A stretch of 38,008 bases of DNA from Mycobacterium sp. (GTDB lineage: Bacteria; Actinomycetota; Actinomycetes; Mycobacteriales; Mycobacteriaceae): NCBI GenBank assembly GCA_025965555.1, contig JAOPWT010000512.1, forward strand, positions 1 through 38,008, written 5' to 3'. The position numbers and the translations under genes are program-made. Positions 27,558-34,938 of the stretch are shown piece by piece. The first letter of the stretch is position 1. Every line of letters starts with the position of its first letter. Below the pieces are notes generated by a model that worked only from the letters and a program-made list of their open reading frames with translations, did no database searches and had not been told where the DNA came from.

Positions 27558-28691
27558 CTAGCGGTCGAACTGTCCCCCCTGTGTTCGGTCGGCGCCCATG
27601 GCGCCGAGCATCCCCGCGGCCGAGGACGGCCAGGAGAACTGTTCCGCACGACGGCGGGCGCTGATGCGACGGGACGACTCCGGCCTGCTGATGACGGCAG
27701 TCACTGCGGCCGCGATGGAGTCGGGATCGTTGTCGGCCGACGCGCCGCTCCCTGCGGTGAGGATCTCGGCGAGCGCCGACGTCCTCGAGGCGACGGCGGG
27801 GGTGCCGCAGGCCAGCGCCTCGAGGGCGGCCAACCCGAACGTCTCGTGGGGGCCTGGCGCCAACGCCACGTCGGCCGAGGCAAGGATCGACGCCACCGTG
27901 TCGCGACACCCGATGAAGCCGGTGAACTCGACCGGCAGTCGGGCGGCCTGGCGCTCCAGCCTGCCCCGCAGTGGTCCCTCCCCGACGATCACCAGCCTCG
28001 CATCGACGCCCGAATCACGAAGGGCCGCAACAGTGTCGATGCTGCGATGGGCATGCTTCTCGACGGAGAGCCGCCCGCAGTGCACCAACAGTGTCTGCGC
28101 AGGCGTCGCCCATCTGCTGCGCACGTTCGCGCAGCGCCGCCGGGGATGAAACTGTTCGAGGTCGACGCCCAATGGCACAGTGACGACGTTCGGTGCGTCG
28201 ATGCGGTCGAACTCCTCGCGAGCGAAGGCCGTCGTGCACACCACCGCGTCGTAGTTGGCGGCGGTCCTGCGGTTGGCGAAGTCGGCGATGGCACGCGCGG
28301 CGCGACGTGGCAGCAACTGCCCCGCAAGACGATCCAGCCGCTCGTGCGAGATCATCACGGTGGCGACGTCATGCCTTCGGCCCCATTTCCCAAGCGAGCG
28401 AAGGGTGAGCCGGTCCGATACCTCCAACGCATCGGGTTCCAGCTCGGCCAACAGAGCGGTGATCGGCGCTGGCGACACGGCCCGGTACCCACCAGTGAAG
28501 GGAATCTGCTTGGCGGGCATGCAGATTCGCAAGACACCTGAGTCCAGGCGCTGACGGGAGGCCACCGGCCCCGGCACCACCAGGTACACCTGATGGCCGA
28601 CCGCGCAGTACTCGGCACCCAACCGGTCCACCGCCGTTCGCAGTCCCCCGGAGCGCGGGCCGTAGAAGTTCGCCACTTGGACAACCCGCAT
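27558..28691 (-). CDS. Glycosyltransferase family 4 (GT-B)
   Basis: 'MRVVQVANFYGPRSGGLRTAVDRLG', 'VVTVPLGVDLEQFHP', 'ALAPGPHETFGLAALEALACGTPAVAS' (EX7E). Confidence 0.9.
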   Translation of the reverse strand: MRVVQVANFYGPRSGGLRTAVDRLGAEYCAVGHQVYLVVPGPVASRQRLDSGVLRICMPAKQIPFTGGYRAVSPAPITALLAELEPDALEVSDRLTLRSLGKWGRRHDVATVMISHERLDRLAGQLLPRRAARAIADFANRRTAANYDAVVCTTAFAREEFDRIDAPNVVTVPLGVDLEQFHPRRRCANVRSRWATPAQTLLVHCGRLSVEKHAHRSIDTVAALRDSGVDARLVIVGEGPLRGRLERQAARLPVEFTGFIGCRDTVASILASADVALAPGPHETFGLAALEALACGTPAVASRTSALAEILTAGSGASADNDPDSIAAAVTAVISRPESSRRISARRRAEQFSWPSSAAGMLGAMGADRTQGGQFDR

Positions 28692-28786
28692 GCCTCATCA
28701 CAGCGCGGGCTCGTGTGCGTTCGGAGAACGGCGGCTGACCGGTCACCTGAACGGGTCGTGAATACCGGCCACCGCCGGTACCGGGG

Positions 28787-29713
28787 TCACCCGACGTACT
28801 TGGTGAACCAGTCCTGCGTCTTCTGCCAGGCATCGGCGGCGGCCGTCGGGTCGTAACGGTCGCCGGTGTCGTTGAAGAACGCGTGGTTCGCACCCTGCTC
28901 AACAACGAGTTGGTTGACCAGTCCGGCCTTGTCGAGGGCCTGCTGCGCGGCGTCCTTCGTGCCGGTCACCCTGGCATCCTCGGAACCGTAGAAGCCCAGC
29001 ACCGCGACGTCCTTCGAGCCGCTGAAGTCCGCTCCGTCGGGTAGCGGGCCGTAGAACGGCACGGCGGCGGCGAGCTGCGGTTCGCCGGATGCCAGCAGTT
29101 GCCACACCAGTCCGCCGCCCATGCAGAATCCGACGACCGCCACCTTCACCCCGGGTGTGCGCCGCTGCAATTCCTCGATCCCCGACTTCATGTCGGAGAC
29201 GAAGTCCTCCGGCGAGATCTTGCTCAGCGCCGCCGTGGCTTCGGCCGGATCCGTGAACTTGGCCGTGCCGCCCTCGGCCGACAACAGGTCGATGGCGAGG
29301 CCGGAGTATCCGATCCCCGCGAACCGGCCCGCCACCGAACGTGCCCAGTCGGTGAGCCCCTTGTTCTCGTGGATGACCAGGACGGCACCCTTCGGCGACT
29401 GCGCCTCGGCCCACGCCGCCTGGAGTTCGCCGCGGGGACCCGCCCAAGTGACGGGGGTGGTCTCAAGGGCGTTCTCGATCCCCGGCGGAACGGGCTTTGC
29501 CGTCGCCGCTCCGCTGGAGGTCACCGGTGCCTCGGCGGTCGGGGTGCCGTTCGCGGGCTTCTCGGAGGGGCTGCACGCGGCGATCAGCGCGGAGGCGGCA
29601 GTGGCGCCGACACCGATCAGCGCCAGCCTGCGGATGGCCTCACGTCTGGACATCAGCCCCTCGACGTGGTCGGTCGCGATCTCTTCGGCGATGTAACGCT
29701 GCAGTGGAGTCAC
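28787..29713 (-). CDS. Dienelactone hydrolase family protein, probable Tat-exported lipoprotein
   Basis: 'SRREAIRRLALIGVGATAASALIAACSPSEK' (twin Arg plus lipobox); DLH nucleophile 'VVGFCMGGGLVWQL', late His 'GANHAFFND'. Confidence 0.88.
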   Translation of the reverse strand: MTPLQRYIAEEIATDHVEGLMSRREAIRRLALIGVGATAASALIAACSPSEKPANGTPTAEAPVTSSGAATAKPVPPGIENALETTPVTWAGPRGELQAAWAEAQSPKGAVLVIHENKGLTDWARSVAGRFAGIGYSGLAIDLLSAEGGTAKFTDPAEATAALSKISPEDFVSDMKSGIEELQRRTPGVKVAVVGFCMGGGLVWQLLASGEPQLAAAVPFYGPLPDGADFSGSKDVAVLGFYGSEDARVTGTKDAAQQALDKAGLVNQLVVEQGANHAFFNDTGDRYDPTAAADAWQKTQDWFTKYVG

Positions 29714-29781
29714 GTAGCCGAGTATGCCCGGACATCCTGAACTTGCGATGGCAGAAGGGTCCGACAGCGATACTCGACGTC

Positions 29782-30708
29782 ATGTTCTCGCCAGCGGGTA
29801 GCCCCGCTCTCGCCGGCCGCGTCGCCGTGGTCGCCGGAGCCACCCGCGGTGCGGGTCGCGGAATCGCTGCGGCGCTGGGCGAGGCGGGTGCCACCGTGGT
29901 GTGCACGGGTCGCACCAGCTCCGTCGTCGACCTGTGTTCGGACTACGACCGGCCCGAAACCATCGAGGAGACAGCGCAACTCGTCAGCGACCTCGGAGGG
30001 GTCGGCGTCGCCGTGCCGACCGACCATCTCGACATCGCCCAGGTGCGGGCACTTGCTGATCGCCTCCGAAGTGACTACGGCGCAATCGACGTCCTCGTCA
30101 ACGACATCTGGGGCGCCGAGATCCTCAAGGGCCCACCGTCGACGTGGAACCGGCCGCTGTGGGAACACGACCTCGACGACGGACTCCGCATCCTGCGGCT
30201 CGGGGTCGAGACTCACCTCGTCACGTCGCACTGTCTGCTGCCGCTACTGATCACCCGCCCCGGCGGGTTACTGGTCGAGGTGACCGACGGCACCGCCGAG
30301 TTCAACGCACAGCACTACCGGCTGTCGGCGTTCTACGACCTCGCCAAGGTGTCGGTGAACAGGATCGCGTTCAGTCAGGGCCATGACCTGGCGCCGTTCG
30401 GCTGCACCGCCGTGGCGGTCACCCCCGGCTGGCTGCGCTCGGAGATGATGCTCGAGAACTACGGCGTTGGCGCGGTGAGTTGGCGCGATGCCCTCGACCC
30501 GGCGCGCGCCGACGGCGCCCCGACCGCACCGCCCGCCTTCACCGAGTCCGAGACCCCACGCTTCGTCGGCCGCGGGGTGGCGGCGATCGCCGCCGACCCC
30601 GATCGGGCGCGGTGGAACCAGCGCTCGGCGAGTTCGGTGGAGCTTGCCCGCGAGTACGGCTTCACCGACGTCGACGGCCGCCAACCGGACGCGTGGGCCG
30701 AGCAGTAG
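29782..30708 (+). CDS. SDR family oxidoreductase
   Basis: 'LAGRVAVVAGATRGAGRGIAAALGEAGATVVCTGR' Rossmann; 'YRLSAFYDLAKVSVNRI' (Y-x3-K-like). ATG 29782 within the longer track ORF. Confidence 0.87.
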   Translation: MFSPAGSPALAGRVAVVAGATRGAGRGIAAALGEAGATVVCTGRTSSVVDLCSDYDRPETIEETAQLVSDLGGVGVAVPTDHLDIAQVRALADRLRSDYGAIDVLVNDIWGAEILKGPPSTWNRPLWEHDLDDGLRILRLGVETHLVTSHCLLPLLITRPGGLLVEVTDGTAEFNAQHYRLSAFYDLAKVSVNRIAFSQGHDLAPFGCTAVAVTPGWLRSEMMLENYGVGAVSWRDALDPARADGAPTAPPAFTESETPRFVGRGVAAIAADPDRARWNQRSASSVELAREYGFTDVDGRQPDAWAEQ

Positions 30709-30737
30709 ACAATTCTGAAAAAGTGTTCACGATTTCG

Positions 30738-30766
30738 TTGACACGCGTGCCTGGCGGCTGTTCTAT
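30738..30766 (+). promoter_or_regulatory. Candidate SigA-type promoter for the amidohydrolase gene, giving a possibly leaderless GTG start
   Basis: TTGACA (30738-30743), 17-nt spacer, TTCTAT (30761-30766); predicted TSS about 30773, the GTG itself. Confidence 0.45.
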
Positions 30767-30772
30767 GGCGGA

Positions 30773-32563
30773 GTGACGTACGACACGATCATTCGCAACG
30801 GCCGTTGGTTCGACGGCACCGGAGCCGCATCCGCGGTGCGCAACGTCGGCATCCGGGACGGGCACGTCGTCGCGATCACGGTCGATGACCTGGACGAGAC
30901 GGACTGCCCGCAGGTGATCGACGCCACCGACGACTGGGTGCTGCCGGGGATGCTGGACATCCACACCCACTACGACATCGAGGTGCTCAACGGTCCCGCG
31001 CTGGCCGAGTCACTGCGCCACGGCGTGACGACCGTGATGCTCGGCTCCTGCTCGCTGTCGACCATTCACGTCGACGGCACCGAAGCCGGTGACCTGTTCG
31101 GCCGCGTCGAGGCGATCCCCCGCGAGCACGTCATCGCCGCCGTGGAGGGGCACAAGACCTGGCGCACCTGCGACGAGTACGTCGAGGCGCTGGAGCGGCT
31201 ACCGCTTGGCCCCAATCTGGCCGCGTTCATCGGGCACTCCGACATGCGAACCGCCGTCATGGGACTCGACCGGGCGACCCGGAAGCGCGAACGTCCCAGC
31301 CGGAGGGAACAGGCCGAGATGGAGCGCATGCTCGCCGAGGCGCTCAAGGCGGGCTTCGTCGGGATGTCGTCGATGCAACTGCTCTTCGACAAGCTGGACG
31401 GTGAACTCTGCCGGTCCCGTACCCTGCCGTCGACCTATGCCAAGCCCCGCGAACTACGCAGACTGAAGTCCTTGCTGCGCAAGGCGGGTCGCGTCCTGCA
31501 GTCCGGCCCCGACATCGAGAACCCGCTGAATCTCGGCTCACAGCTCGCCCAGTCGCTCGGCGTCTTTCGCAACCCGCTCAAGACCAGCCTGCTGTCGGCG
31601 GCGGACGTGAAGTCCAATCCGTACGCGATCACGATGATGGGTCCGGTCGCGCGGCTGATCAACCGCCTCGGCGGTAACTTCCGTTGGCAGCACCTGCCCG
31701 TGCCGTTCGAGGTGTACGCCGACGGCATCGATCTGGTGATCTTCGAGGAGTTCGGGGCGGGCGCCGCGGCACTGCACCTACGTGACGAGGTCGAGCGCAA
31801 CGAGATGATGCGCGACGAGGAGTACCGCCGACGGTTTCGCAAGGAGTACGAGAGCAAGTTCGGTGTGCGGGTGTGGCACCGCGACTTCTTCGACGCCGAC
31901 ATCGTCGACTGCCCGGACGCAAGCGTGATCGGTAAGTCCTTCGGACAGGTCGGCATCGACCGCGGTGGCGTGCACCCCGTCGACGCGTTCCTCGATCTGG
32001 TGCTCGAACACGGCAAGGCGTTGCGGTGGCGCACCACGATCTCCAACCACCGCCCCGAGGTGCTCAGGAAACTCGCCGGCGATCCCGGCGTCCAGATGGG
32101 CTTCTCCGATGCGGGCGCGCACCTGCGCAACATGGCCTTCTACAACATGGGCCTGCGGCTGCTGCGCCACGTTCGGGACGCCGACGCGGCGGGCACGCCT
32201 TTCATGACCATCGAGCAGGCGGTGCACCGACTGACCGGCGAGCTGGCCGACTGGTATCGCCTCGATGCGGGCCACCTGCGCATCGGTGACCGCGCCGACG
32301 TCACGATCATCGACCCGGCCCGCCTCGACGAGCGGCTCGACGCGTACGCCGAGGATCCCGTCGCGCAGTACGACGGGCTGTCGCGGATGGTCAACCGCAA
32401 CCGCGAGACGGTGAAGGCGGTACTCGTCGGTGGCCGCGCGGTGTTCCTCGACGGCGACGCCACCGATCTGGTCGGACGCCACCGCACGGGACGTTTCCTT
32501 CGCGCCGCGCACAAGTCCCCCGCGATTCCCACTGAGAAGGGTGAGTTGACAAGTGTCGGTTGA
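30773..32563 (+). CDS. Amidohydrolase family protein (N-acyl-D-amino-acid deacylase-like; Rv2913c-like)
   Basis: 'TIIRNGRWFDGTG', 'WVLPGMLDIHTHYDIEV', 'FSDAGAHLRNMAFYN', C-terminal 'GDRADVTIIDPARLDE'. Confidence 0.9.
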   Translation: MTYDTIIRNGRWFDGTGAASAVRNVGIRDGHVVAITVDDLDETDCPQVIDATDDWVLPGMLDIHTHYDIEVLNGPALAESLRHGVTTVMLGSCSLSTIHVDGTEAGDLFGRVEAIPREHVIAAVEGHKTWRTCDEYVEALERLPLGPNLAAFIGHSDMRTAVMGLDRATRKRERPSRREQAEMERMLAEALKAGFVGMSSMQLLFDKLDGELCRSRTLPSTYAKPRELRRLKSLLRKAGRVLQSGPDIENPLNLGSQLAQSLGVFRNPLKTSLLSAADVKSNPYAITMMGPVARLINRLGGNFRWQHLPVPFEVYADGIDLVIFEEFGAGAAALHLRDEVERNEMMRDEEYRRRFRKEYESKFGVRVWHRDFFDADIVDCPDASVIGKSFGQVGIDRGGVHPVDAFLDLVLEHGKALRWRTTISNHRPEVLRKLAGDPGVQMGFSDAGAHLRNMAFYNMGLRLLRHVRDADAAGTPFMTIEQAVHRLTGELADWYRLDAGHLRIGDRADVTIIDPARLDERLDAYAEDPVAQYDGLSRMVNRNRETVKAVLVGGRAVFLDGDATDLVGRHRTGRFLRAAHKSPAIPTEKGELTSVG

Positions 32564-32996
32564 GGATACGGTTCGCGGGCTCTGGAAGGCGCTGTCGGCG
32601 CGCGACTGGGAGTCGGTGCGGTCGTCGGTGTCCGATGACTGCATCTACGCCGACATGCCCGTCGGCCCTGCCGCCGCCGCGCGTGGTCCCGAGGACATCG
32701 TCAAGAGGTTGAAGATCGGTCTCGAGCCGCTGGCGTCCTACGAGAACCACGACGGTCTGATGGTGTGCGACGGCCCAAACGTCATGTACGAACACTCCGA
32801 GACGTGGGGTTGGCCCACCGGCGAGACCGCGGTGCTGCGCTTCGTCACGGTGCACCGCGTGGAGGACGGCAAGGTGACCCTGTGGAAGGACTACTGGGAC
32901 ATGAGTGGGCTGACGGCCACCGCACCGCCGTCATGGCTGGAAGACTTGGCGACGGCCGACATGTCGTGGATCTTCGACGCGACGGGCCTGATCTAG
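32553..32996 (+). CDS. NTF2-like/limonene-1,2-epoxide hydrolase fold protein
   Basis: 147 aa, 'VEDTVRGLWKALSARDWESVRSSVSDDCIYADMPVG...VTVHRVEDGKVTLWKDYWDMSGL'; 11-bp overlap with upstream gene. Confidence 0.85.
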   Translation: MSVEDTVRGLWKALSARDWESVRSSVSDDCIYADMPVGPAAAARGPEDIVKRLKIGLEPLASYENHDGLMVCDGPNVMYEHSETWGWPTGETAVLRFVTVHRVEDGKVTLWKDYWDMSGLTATAPPSWLEDLATADMSWIFDATGLI

Positions 32997-33003
32997 TCGG
33001 GCA

Positions 33004-34353
33004 CTACACGCTCCAGGCCAGCCGGAACTTGTCGGTGAGTTCATCGGGCGTGAGGTCGGCGAAGTTCGCGTGTTCGTAGCGGCGGACGGCCACGATGGAA
33101 TCCACTGCGGCATCGCCGAGAATGCCTCGCAGCAAGGAAGATTCGGCCAAGGCGTCGATGGTCGCCGCCTGATTGTCCGACAGCAGCCCGACCCCTGCCT
33201 CGGCCCGCTCGGCATCGGTGAGCGTCGACGGGTCGACCGTGATCTCGGGCGCAAGGGGTAGTTCTCGCTCGATGCCGTCGAGGGCCAGGCCGAGGATCGC
33301 CGCCGTGGCGAAGTACGGGTTGGCCGACGGGTCGACGACCTTGACCTCCACGTTCGCGCCGTGGGGGCTGCCGGGTCCGCCGCGCAGGAAGCGGACTGCG
33401 GCTTCGCGGTTCTCGGTACCCCAACAGACCCTGGCGCCCGACCAGCTGCCGGGCTGCATCCGCAGGCCGGACAGGATCGAACCGCACAGTGCGCCTTGGG
33501 CTTCCAGGAGTCCGGCCAGCACACCAGCGACCGCGGCTTCACCCGCCGGCCTCATCCCCTGCGCGCCGTGGCCGCCGGAGAAGAGCGGCACACCGTCGTG
33601 CTGTAGTGAGAAGTGTTGGTGGGCACCGGAACCGACGCTACCCGCGAAGGGCACCGGCGACAGGCTGACCCGAACGCCGTGCTTTCTCGCGGTTCGTCCC
33701 ACGATGATCCGCATCAGTATCAGCTGGTCGGCAGCGGAGACGGGCGAATCGGGTGCCAACGAGATCTCGAACTGGTTTGCGCCGTATTCGGGATGGAACT
33801 GTTCGATCGCCACTCCCGACGCTGCGGCGGCCTCGGTGACGTCGCGGACGAACCCCTCGAATTCCAGGATTCCCGCCAGGCCGTACTGCGCCCAGAGGTT
33901 CGACGGCAGCCGACTGCCATCAGGTCCGACCAGGACGAACTCCATCTCGTGGCCGACGAGTGCGTCGAGACCTGAAGCGCCCAGACGTTCCTCGATGCGC
34001 GCCAAGGTTCCTCGACTGCAGAAGGGATCGGGTGCACCGTCCTGGTCGTAGAAGGATCCCGGCGCCCACGCCAGGCCATCGCCGAGGACGCGCAGCGCGT
34101 CGGTGTCGATGCGGATGCGTTGATCACCGACCACGCCGATGGCGCCCCCGACGGCGATGCCCGCCTGATCGATGGTGAACACGTGCCATACCGGACTGGC
34201 GCCGAGGCCGGGGTCCGCAAATGCGCTCATCCTGTTCAGTGGCACCGTCTTGGCGTGGACGAGACCGGCCGAATTCACCACCGAGCCGATGAGGGTGATG
34301 ACTCCGCTCGACTCGAGCGTGGTGGCCGCTGAGGTGAGGGGTGAGGCTGCCAT
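33004..34353 (-). CDS. glnA3: Glutamine synthetase-like enzyme, GlnA3 type
   Basis: 449 aa from ATG 34353; GS motifs 'HEMEFVLV', 'EYGANQFEISLAP', 'GSGAHQHFSL', 'NREAAVRFLRG', 'NVEVKVVDPSANPYFA'. Position near MFS and bfr resembles Rv1878-Rv1877-Rv1876. Confidence 0.88.
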   Translation of the reverse strand: MAASPLTSAATTLESSGVITLIGSVVNSAGLVHAKTVPLNRMSAFADPGLGASPVWHVFTIDQAGIAVGGAIGVVGDQRIRIDTDALRVLGDGLAWAPGSFYDQDGAPDPFCSRGTLARIEERLGASGLDALVGHEMEFVLVGPDGSRLPSNLWAQYGLAGILEFEGFVRDVTEAAAASGVAIEQFHPEYGANQFEISLAPDSPVSAADQLILMRIIVGRTARKHGVRVSLSPVPFAGSVGSGAHQHFSLQHDGVPLFSGGHGAQGMRPAGEAAVAGVLAGLLEAQGALCGSILSGLRMQPGSWSGARVCWGTENREAAVRFLRGGPGSPHGANVEVKVVDPSANPYFATAAILGLALDGIERELPLAPEITVDPSTLTDAERAEAGVGLLSDNQAATIDALAESSLLRGILGDAAVDSIVAVRRYEHANFADLTPDELTDKFRLAWSV

Positions 34354-34402
34354 GGCCCCATTCTGCACGCGTGACGCGGCGATGCACCTGCGGTGCGGTG
34401 GA

Positions 34403-34885
34403 TTACAGCGTGATCCTGCAGGACTGGCCGATGTCCAGCGTCCGCAGCATGCGGCCCATACCAAGCCACATCGCGCAGGACAGGGCGAGGTCGGTCAGTA
34501 GTTCGGGGTCGAACTCCTGGTTGCAGCGCACCCAGAAGTCCTCGTCGTCGCGCAGTGCGGTGTGGTCGCTGGCGAACCGCGCGGCGAATTCAGCGGCGAT
34601 GCGCTCCTGCGGGCTGTAGCCGGGCCAGGTCTGCCACTCAGCGGCATGGTCGTAGAGATCCTCGTCCACGCCTGCTGCGACGCCCGCCGAGTCGCGGGTG
34701 TTCTGGCACACCACACATTCGTTGTCGAGCGCGATGACCATGCGCGCCAATTCGCGGGTCCGCATCGGGAGCCGGTTCGCGTGGTAGACCGCATTGGTGA
34801 AGCCGGCCATGGCGATTCCGATGTCGGGAGACCTCTTCACCCATGAGGCGGCATCGTCGTCGGCGAAGTCTCCGATTCTGCTCAT
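34403..34885 (-). CDS. Carboxymuconolactone decarboxylase (CMD/AhpD-like) family protein
   Basis: 'LPMRTRELARMVIALDNECVVCQNTRDSAGVAAGVDEDLYDHAAEW' with CxxC; ATG 34885. Confidence 0.87.
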   Translation of the reverse strand: MSRIGDFADDDAASWVKRSPDIGIAMAGFTNAVYHANRLPMRTRELARMVIALDNECVVCQNTRDSAGVAAGVDEDLYDHAAEWQTWPGYSPQERIAAEFAARFASDHTALRDDEDFWVRCNQEFDPELLTDLALSCAMWLGMGRMLRTLDIGQSCRITL

Positions 34886-34891
34886 GGGCGC

Positions 34892-34897
34892 ATCGTA
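34892..34897 (-). promoter_or_regulatory. Candidate -10 element (TACGAT) for the CMD-family gene
   Basis: Minus strand TACGAT-GCGCCC-ATG; TANNNT hexamer 6 nt from the start codon, consistent with a leaderless transcript. Confidence 0.4.
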
Positions 34898-34915
34898 CGC
34901 CGGAAAGCACGTTTC

Positions 34916-34929
34916 TGTAACACGTTCTA
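34916..34929. promoter_or_regulatory. KstR-type operator candidate
   Basis: TGTAACACGTTCTA matches TnnAACnnGTTnnA at all constrained positions; 31 bp upstream of the CMD start codon. Confidence 0.6.
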
Positions 34930-34938
34930 GTTTTTCGG

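Noticed and set aside
27186-28541. 451-aa plus-strand ORF over DUF1275/GT4 genes
   Set aside because: Antisense shadow; two clear family members on the minus strand.
30721-30734. Possible KstR-like site (aaagtgttca) upstream of the amidohydrolase
   Set aside because: Core reads AAAnnGTT rather than AACnnGTT and both flanking T/A positions fail.
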